DNA of 64,000 nucleotides from Flavobacterium zepuense (lineage in GTDB: Bacteria; Bacteroidota; Bacteroidia; Flavobacteriales; Flavobacteriaceae), in NCBI RefSeq assembly GCF_007097145.1, contig NZ_VJVZ01000002.1, positions 372,001 through 436,000 of the forward strand. The letters run 5' to 3'. Numbering within the stretch: position 1 is the first letter of the stretch; each line of letters starts with the position of its first letter. Positions 6,736 through 15,795 of this stretch are shown here, piece after piece. The notes beneath the pieces were generated by a model, which saw only the letters and a list, made by a program, of their open reading frames with translations, was not told the DNA's origin and did no database searches. The translations under genes and the position numbers were made by a program.

Positions 6736-6955
6736 AAAAGGGTACATAAAATATATCCGGGTTCAAACCCGGTAACAATAGAAATTTGGGTTGATAAGCT
6801 GTTGCCCGGCAAAGGGCTTTATTGGGTTTACTAAAAGAAATTTTGGGTTAAGTTTGGGTTTAAAACAATTCCTCTCAACGTAAATCATAAGATAATGCAC
6901 GTAAACGCTGGGCAAACCGCTTATCTGATTACAATTTAAACAGGACACATTAATA
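6736..6955 (+). promoter_or_regulatory. 220-bp spacer before galK with a hairpin and repeated TTGGGTT
   Basis: No ORF was recognised. A short GC-rich hairpin, CCGGGTT-C-AAACCCGG (6757-6772), has no T-run, so it looks like an mRNA-processing or stability element rather than a terminator. TTGGGTT occurs four times in the same orientation (6786, 6822, 6843, 6854). The reverse complement AACCCAA is found in the galT-symporter gap (9184-9190). Confidence 0.35.
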
Positions 6956-8125
6956 ATGAAAAAGAAATTAGTAGGGCAGGTTACTGCCTATTTTAACGAG
7001 TATTTTAAAAGCGCACCGCAGTATATTTTCCTTTCACCGGGGCGTATCAATATTATAGGCGAACACGTAGATTATAACGATGGCTTTGTATTGCCTGCTG
7101 CTATAAACAAATATGTTTGCTTTGCCGTTTCTCAAAGCGAGGACACAAAATGTACACTTATTGCCAAAGACCTTGATGAAACGTATACGTTTGACCTTAA
7201 CGATACCCTGGTACCGGTAGAGCAAATGTGGGTAAACTTCTTTTTAGGGGTACTACAGCAATTAAAAGACAGGGGCTTTGCCATGACAGGCTTTAATATC
7301 GTGTTCAGCAGCACGGTACCTATGGGTGCTGGCTTATCATCATCGGCAGCGGTAGAGTGTGGTTTTGGCTATGCGCTTAATAAAATTTTCAGCCTGGGCC
7401 TTAGCAAAGAAGAAATTGCCCTTATCGGACAAAAATCAGAACATACTTTTGTGGGCGTTAACTGTGGTATTATGGATCAGTTTGCCAGCGTTTTTGGTAA
7501 AAAGAACAAGGTTATAAAACTGGACTGTAACACCCTGGAATACGAATACCACAATGCCGACTTTAAAGAGTATGCATTACTGCTGTTAGACAGTAAAGTA
7601 AAGCATACACACCTTACATCGGGCTATAACGACCGCAGGAACGAGGTAGAAAAAGGCCTTGCGCAGCTAAAAGCACATTACCCGGAGGTTAAAACCTTCA
7701 GGGACCTTAACGAGGCGCAGGTAGAAGCACATAAGGAAGAGCTTGGCGATGTTATTTACCGCCGCTGCCTTTTTGTGGTGCGCGAAATTCAGCGTGTGCT
7801 GGATGCCGTTGCAGCGCTTGAGGCCAACGATTTTGCCAAACTGGGCGACCTTATGTTTAAAACCCACAACGGGCTTTCTAAAAATTATGAGGTAAGCTGC
7901 GAGGAGATCGACTTTTTAGTAGATGCCGTTCGTAATGATGAAAATGTTATAGGCGCACGTATGATGGGCGGCGGCTTTGGCGGCTGTTCTATCAACCTTG
8001 TAAAAAAGGAGGCGGTTAACGGCCTTATAGAGCGTGTAAGCAAAGAGTATAAAGAAAAGTATAACATAAGCCTTAAAGCTTATAAAGTAAAAATAGCTAA
8101 AGGTACTACCCTTTACAAAGCATAG
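6956..8125 (+). CDS. galK: Galactokinase
   Basis: 389 residues, the normal length for the GHMP-family enzyme. The galactokinase signature GRINIIGEHVDYNDG is at residues 29-43, the ATP-binding motif PMGAGLSSSAAVE at about 122-134, and the C-terminal GHMP motif MMGGGFGGCSINLV at about 338. The enzyme phosphorylates alpha-D-galactose at C1 with ATP, the first committed step of the Leloir pathway. The gene is followed by galT after 1 bp, so the two are translationally linked. It lies 220 bp after the GH53 gene, across a spacer with a hairpin. Confidence 0.96.
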   Translation: MKKKLVGQVTAYFNEYFKSAPQYIFLSPGRINIIGEHVDYNDGFVLPAAINKYVCFAVSQSEDTKCTLIAKDLDETYTFDLNDTLVPVEQMWVNFFLGVLQQLKDRGFAMTGFNIVFSSTVPMGAGLSSSAAVECGFGYALNKIFSLGLSKEEIALIGQKSEHTFVGVNCGIMDQFASVFGKKNKVIKLDCNTLEYEYHNADFKEYALLLLDSKVKHTHLTSGYNDRRNEVEKGLAQLKAHYPEVKTFRDLNEAQVEAHKEELGDVIYRRCLFVVREIQRVLDAVAALEANDFAKLGDLMFKTHNGLSKNYEVSCEEIDFLVDAVRNDENVIGARMMGGGFGGCSINLVKKEAVNGLIERVSKEYKEKYNISLKAYKVKIAKGTTLYKA

Positions 8126-8126
8126 T

Positions 8127-9173
8127 ATGGAAGCATTTGATAATAACGAGCATCCGCACAGGCGTTTTAACCCGCTATTGGGCGAATGGATATTAGTATC
8201 GCCACACAGGGCTAAAAGGCCGTGGCAGGGGCAAAAAGAGAGCACTCAGGCACTAAACCTGCCGGAGTACGACCCTACCTGTTACCTGTGTGCAGGCAAC
8301 GAGCGCTCTAACGGGGTGTACAACGATAAATATACCGATGTTTTTGTTTTTGATAACGATTTCCCGTCGCTGTTACAGGGCGAGGCCGAAGCGCCTGAGG
8401 AAAAGAGTCCGCTTTTTCAGCTAAAGCCGGAAAGGGGCATTAACCGCGTTATCTGTTTTTCGCCAAGGCACGACCTTACCATTCCTGAAATGGAAGTTAG
8501 CGCCATAGAGAAAGTAATACAGGCCTGGAAAGACCAGTACGTTGATCTTGGCAGCCGTGATTTTATAAACCACGTACAAATTTTTGAAAACAAGGGCGCC
8601 GTAATGGGCTGCAGCAATCCCCACCCCCATGGGCAAATATGGTCGCAGTCTTCGCTGCCTACCCAGGTAGAGAAGACCCAGGCCAACCTTAAAAAATACT
8701 TTGAAGAGCACGGCAGGAGCTTATTATCCGATTACCTTGCCGAAGAGCTTGAACGCAAAGAGCGCATTGTTTTAGAGAACGAGCACTTTGTGGTACTGGT
8801 TCCGTTCTGGGCCATATGGCCGTTTGAAACGCTTATCATCAGCAAAAGGCACTTTGGCAACATAACCCAGATGACTGCCGAAGAAACCGCCGCTTATGCC
8901 GATGTTTTAAAACGCATTACTGTTAAGTACGATAACCTTTTTGAAACGTCGTTCCCTTACTCATCGGGCATCCACCAAACCCCAACCGATGGGCAGGAGC
9001 ACCCGGAGTGGCATTTCCACATGCATTTTTACCCGCCGTTACTGCGCTCTGCAAGCGTAAAGAAATTTATGGTAGGGTACGAAATGATGGCCGAAGCCCA
9101 AAGGGATATCTCTGCCGAGAAAAGCGCTGCCATGCTGCGCGAACTTTCTGAAACCCATTACAAACAGAAATAA
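8127..9173 (+). CDS. galT: Galactose-1-phosphate uridylyltransferase
   Basis: 348 residues. The catalytic HPHGQ motif lies in CSNPHPHGQIWSQSSLP (about residues 157-173), where the second His forms the uridylyl intermediate. Metal-ligand cysteines are in DPTCYLCAGNERSNG (about residues 49-63), and the C-terminal segment has WHFHMHFYPPLLR. The enzyme exchanges UMP between UDP-glucose and galactose-1-phosphate. No galE lies in the window, so UDP-galactose epimerisation must be encoded elsewhere. Third enzyme of the galM-GH53-galK-galT operon, 46 bp before the symporter gene. Confidence 0.96.
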   Translation: MEAFDNNEHPHRRFNPLLGEWILVSPHRAKRPWQGQKESTQALNLPEYDPTCYLCAGNERSNGVYNDKYTDVFVFDNDFPSLLQGEAEAPEEKSPLFQLKPERGINRVICFSPRHDLTIPEMEVSAIEKVIQAWKDQYVDLGSRDFINHVQIFENKGAVMGCSNPHPHGQIWSQSSLPTQVEKTQANLKKYFEEHGRSLLSDYLAEELERKERIVLENEHFVVLVPFWAIWPFETLIISKRHFGNITQMTAEETAAYADVLKRITVKYDNLFETSFPYSSGIHQTPTDGQEHPEWHFHMHFYPPLLRSASVKKFMVGYEMMAEAQRDISAEKSAAMLRELSETHYKQK

Positions 9174-9219
9174 ATAATTTTTTAACCCAAACCCATTTTT
9201 CTAAAACCCAGGATTTTAT

Positions 9220-10890
9220 ATGAAAGCATTATCTACTGCTGACTATATCGTTTTCCTTGTTTACTTTATCGTTATTGTAGGCTACGGACTGTGGATATAC
9301 AACCGTAAAAAGAAGGAAACCGAAAGCAGCAACGACTACTTTTTAGCCGAAGGCTCACTTACATGGTGGGCAATTGGCGCATCTTTAATTGCCAGTAACA
9401 TTAGCGCCGAGCAGTTTATTGGTATGAGCGGCAGCGGCTTTAAGCTGGGCCTTGCCATTGCTACTTATGAGTGGATGGCTGCCCTTACCCTTATTATTGT
9501 GGCCGTATTTTTTATACCGGTATATCTTAAAAACAAGATATTTACCATGCCACAGTTCTTAAACCAGCGCTACAACGGCACTGTTGCCATGATCATGGCG
9601 GTGTTTTGGCTGTTGCTGTATGTTATTGTAAACCTTACCTCTATTTTATACTTAGGTGCACTTGCAATAAGCAGTATATCGGGGTTAGATTTTAACCTGT
9701 GTATTGCGTTTCTTGCCATTTTCTCTATCATGATTACCCTTGGTGGTATGAAGGTTATTGGCTTTACCGATGTTATACAGGTATTCTTCTTAATATTAGG
9801 CGGACTTATTACTACCTACCTGGCTGTTAGCCTTGTGTCGGACGAATTTGGCGGAAACGGCATCCTTGATGGCTTTAGCATCCTTACTACACAGGCGCAG
9901 GATCATTTCCAGATGATATTCTCTAAAGATAACGAGAACTATGCCGAGCTACCGGGGCTATCGGTACTTATTGGTGGTATGATGATCGTTAACCTTAACT
10001 ACTGGGGCTGTAACCAGTACATTACCCAGCGTGCCCTTGGCGCCGACCTTAAAACGGCCCGTGGCGGACTTTTATTTGCCTCATTCCTTAAACTGCTTAT
10101 GCCGTTAATCGTGGTTATACCGGGTATTGCAGCTTATGTATTGTACCAGCACGGTGGTTTCCAGACGGAGATGCTACAGGACGGATCGGTAAACCCGGAC
10201 AGGGCATACCCGGTACTGCTTAACCTGTTGCCAAGCGGGCTAAAAGGCCTTTCGTTTGCAGCGCTTACAGCGGCTATTGTGGCATCGTTAGCCGGTAAGG
10301 CAAACAGTATTGCTACCATATTTACACTGGATATTTACAAGAAAACCATAAGGCCTGAGGCTACCGAGAAAAAACAGGTACAGGTAGGTAAGATTACCGT
10401 TGTGGCAGCTATGATTATTGCCATTATGATAGCGCCGTTTTTAGGTATCGATAAAAAAGGGGGCTTCCAGTTTATACAGGAGTACACCGGCTTTGTAAGC
10501 CCGGGTATCTTTGCCATGTTTATACTTGGTTTCTTCTGGAAAAGAGCTACCTCTAACGCAGCCCTGTTTGCTACCATTGGTGGTTTCTTATTCTCAATAT
10601 TCTTTAAATTCCTTCCCGGCTTTGCAGATCTTTCGTTCCTGTATGAGTTTGGGTTTGCCGTACCAAATTCGGCCGGAATTTACGAAATACCGTTCCTGGA
10701 CAGGATGGGCTTTGTATTTATAATATGTATTTTAGGTATGTACACCATTAGTACCATAGAAACGCGTAATGGCGTTAAAACCAATGGACTTGAGGTAGAT
10801 GCCTCTATGTTTAAAGTATCTCCTTCTTTTACAGTAGGATCGCTTATAGTAATAGCAGTTACTGCGGCGCTCTACACAGTATTCTGGTAA
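9220..10890 (+). CDS. Sodium:solute symporter (SSS family), likely Na+/galactose transporter
   Basis: 556 residues with about 14 predicted membrane segments, as in the vibrio sugar transporter vSGLT. Family features are visible: DYIVFLVYFIVIVGYGLWIY at the N-terminus, FLAEGSLTWWAIGASLIASN in the first discontinuous helix region, EQFIGMSGSGF, and later FAALTAAIVASLAGKANSIATIF. The family couples inward Na+ movement to sugar uptake at the inner membrane. Operon position after galK and galT points to galactose or glucose as substrate. It is followed by a strong bidirectional terminator. Confidence 0.9.
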   Translation: MKALSTADYIVFLVYFIVIVGYGLWIYNRKKKETESSNDYFLAEGSLTWWAIGASLIASNISAEQFIGMSGSGFKLGLAIATYEWMAALTLIIVAVFFIPVYLKNKIFTMPQFLNQRYNGTVAMIMAVFWLLLYVIVNLTSILYLGALAISSISGLDFNLCIAFLAIFSIMITLGGMKVIGFTDVIQVFFLILGGLITTYLAVSLVSDEFGGNGILDGFSILTTQAQDHFQMIFSKDNENYAELPGLSVLIGGMMIVNLNYWGCNQYITQRALGADLKTARGGLLFASFLKLLMPLIVVIPGIAAYVLYQHGGFQTEMLQDGSVNPDRAYPVLLNLLPSGLKGLSFAALTAAIVASLAGKANSIATIFTLDIYKKTIRPEATEKKQVQVGKITVVAAMIIAIMIAPFLGIDKKGGFQFIQEYTGFVSPGIFAMFILGFFWKRATSNAALFATIGGFLFSIFFKFLPGFADLSFLYEFGFAVPNSAGIYEIPFLDRMGFVFIICILGMYTISTIETRNGVKTNGLEVDASMFKVSPSFTVGSLIVIAVTAALYTVFW

Positions 10891-10924
10891 GATTTGGAGT
10901 TTTATAAATGTTTTTTTACACACA

Positions 10925-10955
10925 AAAAAAGCCCTGCAATTGCAGGGCTTTTTCA
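10925..10955. terminator. Bidirectional terminator between the symporter and the convergent gene
   Basis: AAAAAAGCCCTGCA and TGCAGGGCTTTTT form a perfect stem centred at 10940/10941, with T-runs on both strands. It ends both the gal operon and the minus-strand gene at 10959. Confidence 0.88.
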
Positions 10956-10958
10956 TTT

Positions 10959-11639
10959 TTACAGGCAGGTGGAGAGCTCTAACACTTCACCTTTGTAAAA
11001 ATCGAACAGGAATAATTTATCATAACCGCTTGTAAAAGGCGGGTGCAGTACATCATCACTAATATAAAAGCTGTCGCACTGGCTCACCAGCCTGTCCAGT
11101 ACCAAAACAAGCCATTGGGTGTTACCATCAGCGGTAAACGGGGTGCGTTGTATGGCGTTAATAATATCGTTACGGTTACAGTCTTTTACCACTACATTGG
11201 TGTAAATACCGGGTGTGGCATGCAGTTTTGTTATCTTTTTTACCTGGTTGTAAGTAACAAGTTTTCCCTGTATTGCATTAATTATTTCTTCCTCAAGCTG
11301 TAGCAGGCTCGTGGCAGTAAAGTTGTTTTTTTGCTCGTGCTGCTCTATATAATAGGCACCATCACTTTTGTTGTTAAGTACAGGCGTTATGGCGCTGTAA
11401 ATATTACGAATGTAATTACTTTTGGGCGAAGCTTTAAGGCACATATCGGTAAAGGTTACCTGTATATTGCTTTGGGTGGCAGTGCTTAATAGGGCTTCAT
11501 CGGTAACATGGGCATCATAAGAACAACAGCCGGAGAACTTCCATAAATTAATAAGGTTCTCAATGCGCTTGTCTTTATCAATAATAAAATCATTATCTTC
11601 AATTACGCTAATCCATCGTTCTATTGTTGCTGCTTCCAT
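10959..11639 (-). CDS. Uncharacterised cytoplasmic protein divergent from lytS
   Basis: 226 residues; I recognise no family. There is no signal peptide or membrane segment. The composition is normal for a real gene, with several Cys (SGCCSYDAHV, MCLKAS, KDCNRND, SQCDSFY) and aromatic-rich ends. The promoter on the minus strand has TAAATTTG at 11664-11657 but no -33 match at the right distance. A pair of TTTTATACCAAAGGC repeats 21 bp apart lies just upstream of it. This suggests activation by a regulator encoded nearby, most simply the LytTR response regulator across the gap. Confidence 0.7.
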   Translation of the reverse strand: MEAATIERWISVIEDNDFIIDKDKRIENLINLWKFSGCCSYDAHVTDEALLSTATQSNIQVTFTDMCLKASPKSNYIRNIYSAITPVLNNKSDGAYYIEQHEQKNNFTATSLLQLEEEIINAIQGKLVTYNQVKKITKLHATPGIYTNVVVKDCNRNDIINAIQRTPFTADGNTQWLVLVLDRLVSQCDSFYISDDVLHPPFTSGYDKLFLFDFYKGEVLELSTCL

Positions 11640-11690
11640 AACTACAAAAATTTATTCAAATTTACCTGTAGATAGTTTTAAGCAGCAGGT

Positions 11691-11792
11691 TTTTATACCA
11701 AAGGCATACTTTTTTATACCAAAGGCGTTTACAGTAAATGACGTTTCAATCAATTAAGGGTTGGTATAAAATAAACAAGGTTTGGTATAAAT
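11691..11792. promoter_or_regulatory. Two opposed pairs of 21-bp-spaced direct repeats in the divergent promoter region
   Basis: TTTTATACCAAAGGC occurs at 11691-11705 and 11712-11726 (21 bp start-to-start). The inverted form TTGGTATAAA occurs at 11761-11770 and 11782-11791, again 21 bp apart. One pair faces the minus-strand gene and the other faces lytS. LytTR-domain regulators bind direct repeats spaced by about two turns, so this fits the regulator encoded next door. Confidence 0.7.
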
Positions 11793-11842
11793 AAGTTTTA
11801 CCTTGTGTGGGTTTTGCCGTATTTCGCATTGGATTTAAAACT

Positions 11843-12928
11843 ATGAAGGCAGTAAGGGACATATATTGCACACAAAACGGGCTTGTAAATTTTTTTGTTG
11901 AGAAAAAATACAGGGTGTACCGCCATTTACTGATATGGATTTACCTGGCGCTCACACTGCTGGACCGTGGAGACCGTCCGGAATTTACAGAGCCTTATGA
12001 TCTTTACATCCGCATTATGTGGATGGGCTATTTTCTTACAATGGTATATATTAATATGTATGTTTTAGTACCCTACCTTTTGTTTAGGGGAAAATACTTA
12101 AACTACCTTATTAAACTTATAAGCCTTATAGCAATAACGTTTGCCATTGTGCGGCAAATTCATGTTGTGTATTTCGATCAGCACAGGATATTACCAAGAA
12201 CAATAAGGATTGGCGTTTACAGGGAGATTATAGCAGCGGCTAATATTATAACGCTAACAGTATTCTCTTCTACTGCCATAAAGCTTTTTCAGCGTTGGAA
12301 AGAAGACACCACCAAAATGGCAGAGCTTGAAAAAACAACGCTGCAAATGGAGCTTAAGGAGCTGAAGAACCAGATAAACCCCCACTTTTTGTTCAACATG
12401 CTTAATAATGTAAATGTGCTGGTTACTAAAGATCCTGCAAAGGCATCGCTGATTATCATGAAGTTGTCGGATTTCCTAAGATACCAGTTGTACGAGAACA
12501 ATGCGGCATCGGTACAGTTATCATCAGAAATTCAGTTCCTGAACGATTTTATGGAGCTGGAAAAGATTCGCCGCGACGATTTTACCTTTGAGCTTACCGT
12601 TAACCACAAGGCGTATAATAAAGATGAGTTTAACGCGGTAACGCTGCCGCCAAGCCTGTTTATTGTGTTTATAGAAAATGCCATTAAATACAGTATCGAT
12701 TTAGATAACCCATCTTACGTGCGGGCCAATTTTACCATTACCAACACCAGCCTGCACTTTACCTGCATAAACAGCAAAGCAAAGGAGCCTATAGAGTTTA
12801 GCGGAAGCGGTGGCCTGGGCCTTATAAACATTAACCGTAGGCTGGAACTTTTATATGCAGATAGCTTTGCCTGCAATGTAAAAGATACGCAATATGAATA
12901 TGAAGTTAACCTGACACTGCCGCTATGA
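11843..12928 (+). CDS. LytS/YehU-type sensor histidine kinase
   Basis: 361 residues from ATG 11843 (MKAVRDIYCTQNG); the frame is open to 11807 but this start is better placed relative to the repeat region. Four membrane segments occupy about residues 30-175 (LLIWIYLALTLL; GYFLTMVYINMYVLVPYLLF; LIKLISLIAITFAIV; IITLTVFSSTAIKLF). A short coiled region then leads into the His_kinase domain, with the phospho-acceptor His in QINPHFLFNMLNN. The ATPase part has LFIVFIENAIKYS (N box) and GSGGLGLININRRL (G box). It autophosphorylates and passes phosphate to the LytTR response regulator, whose gene overlaps by ATGA. The signal is unknown. Confidence 0.9.
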   Translation: MKAVRDIYCTQNGLVNFFVEKKYRVYRHLLIWIYLALTLLDRGDRPEFTEPYDLYIRIMWMGYFLTMVYINMYVLVPYLLFRGKYLNYLIKLISLIAITFAIVRQIHVVYFDQHRILPRTIRIGVYREIIAAANIITLTVFSSTAIKLFQRWKEDTTKMAELEKTTLQMELKELKNQINPHFLFNMLNNVNVLVTKDPAKASLIIMKLSDFLRYQLYENNAASVQLSSEIQFLNDFMELEKIRRDDFTFELTVNHKAYNKDEFNAVTLPPSLFIVFIENAIKYSIDLDNPSYVRANFTITNTSLHFTCINSKAKEPIEFSGSGGLGLININRRLELLYADSFACNVKDTQYEYEVNLTLPL

Positions 12929-13644
12929 AATGTATAATTGTAGATGATGAGCCGCTGGCGCGCGAAGGGATGCTGCTGCAATTGCAGGATATACCCGATG
13001 TTACTGTTATAGGCAGTTTTAACGGGGTTAAAAAGGCCCGCGACTTTATGAAGGATAATGCGGTTGACCTTATTTTTCTGGACATACAAATGCCGGGCAT
13101 TACTGGGCTGGAGTTTGCGGCTACCATACCGCGGGAAACGTTGGTAATATTTACCACCGCCTACTCGCAGTATGCATTGCAAAGCTATGAGGTAGAGGCT
13201 ATAGATTACCTTGTTAAACCCGTAAATAAAGAGCGTTTGGTAAAGGCCGTGCAAAAGGCGGTGGTGTATAAAAACCTGCTAAGCGGGCAAAATGCCTCTA
13301 TGGAAAGTATTGAGCAGGAGTTTATGCTTATAAAGGCAGAAAGGCGTTTTCATAAAATATTATTTAAAGACATATTGTATGTAGAGGGGCTAAAGGATTA
13401 CGTGGTTATTTATGTAGAAGACAGCAAGATAATAACCGCCATGAACCTTAAAACCATACACAGCCAGATTAACCCTGCCGTGTTTGCCAGGGTAAGCAAA
13501 TCGTACCTGGTAAACATAAACCATATCGATTCGTTTGATAACCATACCATATATATTAAAAATACCGAGATACCCATTGGCGATGTGTTTTGCAAAGACT
13601 TTCTGGATCTTTATTTAGGTAAGAACCTGTCGGGTAAGCTGTAG
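12925..13644 (+). CDS. LytTR-family response regulator
   Basis: 239 residues. The receiver domain occupies about 1-120: MKCIIVDDEPLAREG with the acidic pocket, phospho-acceptor Asp in LIFLDIQMPGITG, and the conserved Lys in YLVKPVNKERL. The LytTR DNA-binding domain spans about 135-235 (IKAERRFHKILFKDILYVEG, ARVSKSYLVNINHID). Its start overlaps the kinase stop by ATGA, so the two are co-translated. Likely binding sites are the 21-bp-spaced direct repeats in the divergent promoter region upstream of the kinase gene. Confidence 0.93.
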   Translation: MKCIIVDDEPLAREGMLLQLQDIPDVTVIGSFNGVKKARDFMKDNAVDLIFLDIQMPGITGLEFAATIPRETLVIFTTAYSQYALQSYEVEAIDYLVKPVNKERLVKAVQKAVVYKNLLSGQNASMESIEQEFMLIKAERRFHKILFKDILYVEGLKDYVVIYVEDSKIITAMNLKTIHSQINPAVFARVSKSYLVNINHIDSFDNHTIYIKNTEIPIGDVFCKDFLDLYLGKNLSGKL

Positions 13645-13678
13645 GAGTTCAGTCATCATAATCAATCAAAAAACAACC

Positions 13679-14686
13679 ATGAAAAAAACGCTTTTTTTAT
13701 TTTCATCGGCATTGCTATGCCTTAATGTAAGCGCCCAGGAGGCAGAGCCCACCAACAAACAAAAGTTTCAGTCGGCTATTGCCGATAAGTTTCCCTTTGC
13801 CAGGGTTTTTGATGTAAAGTACACGCAGTACCTGCCTAAAGACTTTGAGAGCAAACTGTTTGATGAAGATTTTATAGAAGGGCGTATCAAAAACCAGTCG
13901 AAGCTAAACATTGCCGCCAACCTGCCGGTTATAATGAAGCCAAAATGGAATGTAACGGCATCGGCAGCCTATAAATACGAACATGCTGATATAGATCAGG
14001 TTGTAGGCCTTAATGATTTGGGGCAATCTTTTAGCAATCACAGTTACGACAGACACTACATATCCGGCGCACTGAGCTTTACTTATTTTTCTACCCTGTT
14101 TAAAAAGCCGTTTATATACAATGCCAGTGTTATTACCGATGGCGATGAGCGTGCCGCCCAGCGTATAAAAGGATTTGTAGGTGGTACCATAGTAGTAAAG
14201 GCCAATGCCAAAACTAAAATTGCAGTAGGGGCCATAGTGCTTATAGACCCTGCATCGCCCGTACCGGCTGCGCCTGTATTTACCTTAGAGCACAAGTTTA
14301 ATTCCGGGTGGATAATTGATATCATCCTCCCGCAAAGGGCGTTTATAAAGCACGATATCTTTACCAATGGCAGATTGTATCTGGGTACAGAGCTTATAGC
14401 CGACGGTTTTTATTTAAATTCAACCCAGCCAGGGTTTGCAAAAGTATACGATTACCGCCAGCTGGAAACGCGATCGGGCGCTACATACGAGCATTGGTTT
14501 GGCGATGGGCTAATAGGCACGTTTAAAGTAGGGCTTGCCAATGTATTTAATTCCAGGGTTACTGAGAGGGGCGAGTCTACCAACGATTATATTTTATCTA
14601 CCACGCAAAACGGCACAGGCTATTTTAGCGTTGGTTTCTCGTATAACCCATTTACCAAAAGGGGAAACAAGGCGGTTAAGCAGTAG
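13679..14686 (+). CDS. Outer-membrane beta-barrel protein (DUF6268-like)
   Basis: 335 residues with a signal peptide (MKKTLFLFSSALLCLNVSA, cut about residue 19). The rest alternates polar and hydrophobic residues in short strands with aromatic belts (YDRHYISGALSFTYFSTLF, TGYFSVGFSYNPFTKR), the pattern of a barrel that ends in an aromatic-rich strand. I think of the DUF6268 family, but this is from memory of the pattern. It lies 34 bp after the LytTR gene, probably in the same operon, so it may be a cell-envelope target or sensor partner of that system. Confidence 0.7.
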   Translation: MKKTLFLFSSALLCLNVSAQEAEPTNKQKFQSAIADKFPFARVFDVKYTQYLPKDFESKLFDEDFIEGRIKNQSKLNIAANLPVIMKPKWNVTASAAYKYEHADIDQVVGLNDLGQSFSNHSYDRHYISGALSFTYFSTLFKKPFIYNASVITDGDERAAQRIKGFVGGTIVVKANAKTKIAVGAIVLIDPASPVPAAPVFTLEHKFNSGWIIDIILPQRAFIKHDIFTNGRLYLGTELIADGFYLNSTQPGFAKVYDYRQLETRSGATYEHWFGDGLIGTFKVGLANVFNSRVTERGESTNDYILSTTQNGTGYFSVGFSYNPFTKRGNKAVKQ

Positions 14687-14738
14687 TGTATGCAAGCAAT
14701 AACCTTATCAACAAGCTACTGGTGAGATAGCCAGTAAA

Positions 14739-15611
14739 CTATTTAATAATAGCTTTTAATTCCTGCCTGTACTGCGAGGCACTCTTACCCGTAAACTCTT
14801 TAAACGATTTATTAAAGTGGCTAAAGTTATTAAAGCCGCTTTCGTAACTAACATCGGCTATACTTATAGGTTTCTCTGCCAATAGTTTACAGGCGTGTAC
14901 CACACGGTATTCGTTTACAAAATGTACAAAGGTTTTGCGCGTCATCTTTTTAAAGTACCGGCAAAACGATGGCACCGTCATGCTTGCCCTCTCGGCTATG
15001 TCTTCTAATGCAATAAGATCTTTAAAATTATCTTTCACATAGTTGAACACCATATTAATACGGTCGTTATCCTGCACCTGGGTTTCCAGCGCAAAGCCCT
15101 CTGCATTAAGCACTTTGTAGTCGCGCGCCTGCTCCAGGCCGTTAAGCACTTCTATCATGGTAAGCAGCCTTTCAAACGGCATCTGGCTGCTCATAGCCTC
15201 CATCCTTTCGCCAAATTTAGCACGGGTTTCCGGCCCGAAAGCAATGCCGCCCCTGGCACGGTCAAAAAGGCTTTGCAGGTTTTTAGTTTCGGGCAAACCC
15301 ATAAAAGCTTCTCCTAAAAAATCAGGTTTCATTTGTATAACTACCTCATCCTTATTGTTGGTAAGGTCATCGGTAAAGCCACAGTGCGGCAGGTTGCTGC
15401 CTATTAGTATCAGGTCGCCATCCGTATAATAAGATATATGGCTGCCTATCTGCCGCTTGCCGGTACCACCGTTTACAAACACCAGCTCTACCTCCGGGTG
15501 ATAGTGCCAAACGTGCGATTTTATGTTGGCATTCTGCACATAGCGCGTGTAGGCAAAAGAACTCCCAAAAGAGGGTTCAACTACCTCAAAACTTGGCTTT
15601 AATGTTTTCAT
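14739..15611 (-). CDS. AraC-family transcriptional regulator with cupin sensor
   Basis: 290 residues from ATG 15611 (MKTLKPSFEVVEPS); an ATG four codons upstream (15623) is equally possible. The N-terminal half is a cupin of the AraC-binding type, with SHVWHYHPEVELVFVNGG and GDLILIGSNLPHCG. The C-terminal AraC HTH pair is clear (about residues 185-286: ALEDIAERASMTVPSFCRYF, then ISIADVSYESGFNNFSHFNK). Such proteins usually activate genes on binding a sugar or small aromatic ligand. It is divergent from the small secreted protein at 15796. No target site is evident. Confidence 0.9.
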   Translation of the reverse strand: MKTLKPSFEVVEPSFGSSFAYTRYVQNANIKSHVWHYHPEVELVFVNGGTGKRQIGSHISYYTDGDLILIGSNLPHCGFTDDLTNNKDEVVIQMKPDFLGEAFMGLPETKNLQSLFDRARGGIAFGPETRAKFGERMEAMSSQMPFERLLTMIEVLNGLEQARDYKVLNAEGFALETQVQDNDRINMVFNYVKDNFKDLIALEDIAERASMTVPSFCRYFKKMTRKTFVHFVNEYRVVHACKLLAEKPISIADVSYESGFNNFSHFNKSFKEFTGKSASQYRQELKAIIK

Positions 15612-15795
15612 AATTTTAAACATTTTTACCTTACAAAATTAGTCAATTTACATAGATATTTGCCTTATTTAACTAAAAAACGTTTTCGTAAAGTTAATAT
15701 AGCATAGATATAAGAAAATATAGATGTATATATAAATAAGGTATGTGTGTAATTTAGCATTATAAAATTAAGACAACCACTTAAAGGAAATAAAT

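Noticed and set aside
6757..6772. Terminator before galK
   Set aside because: The hairpin is strong but followed by TAACAATA, not a T-run; the gal genes appear to continue as one operon.
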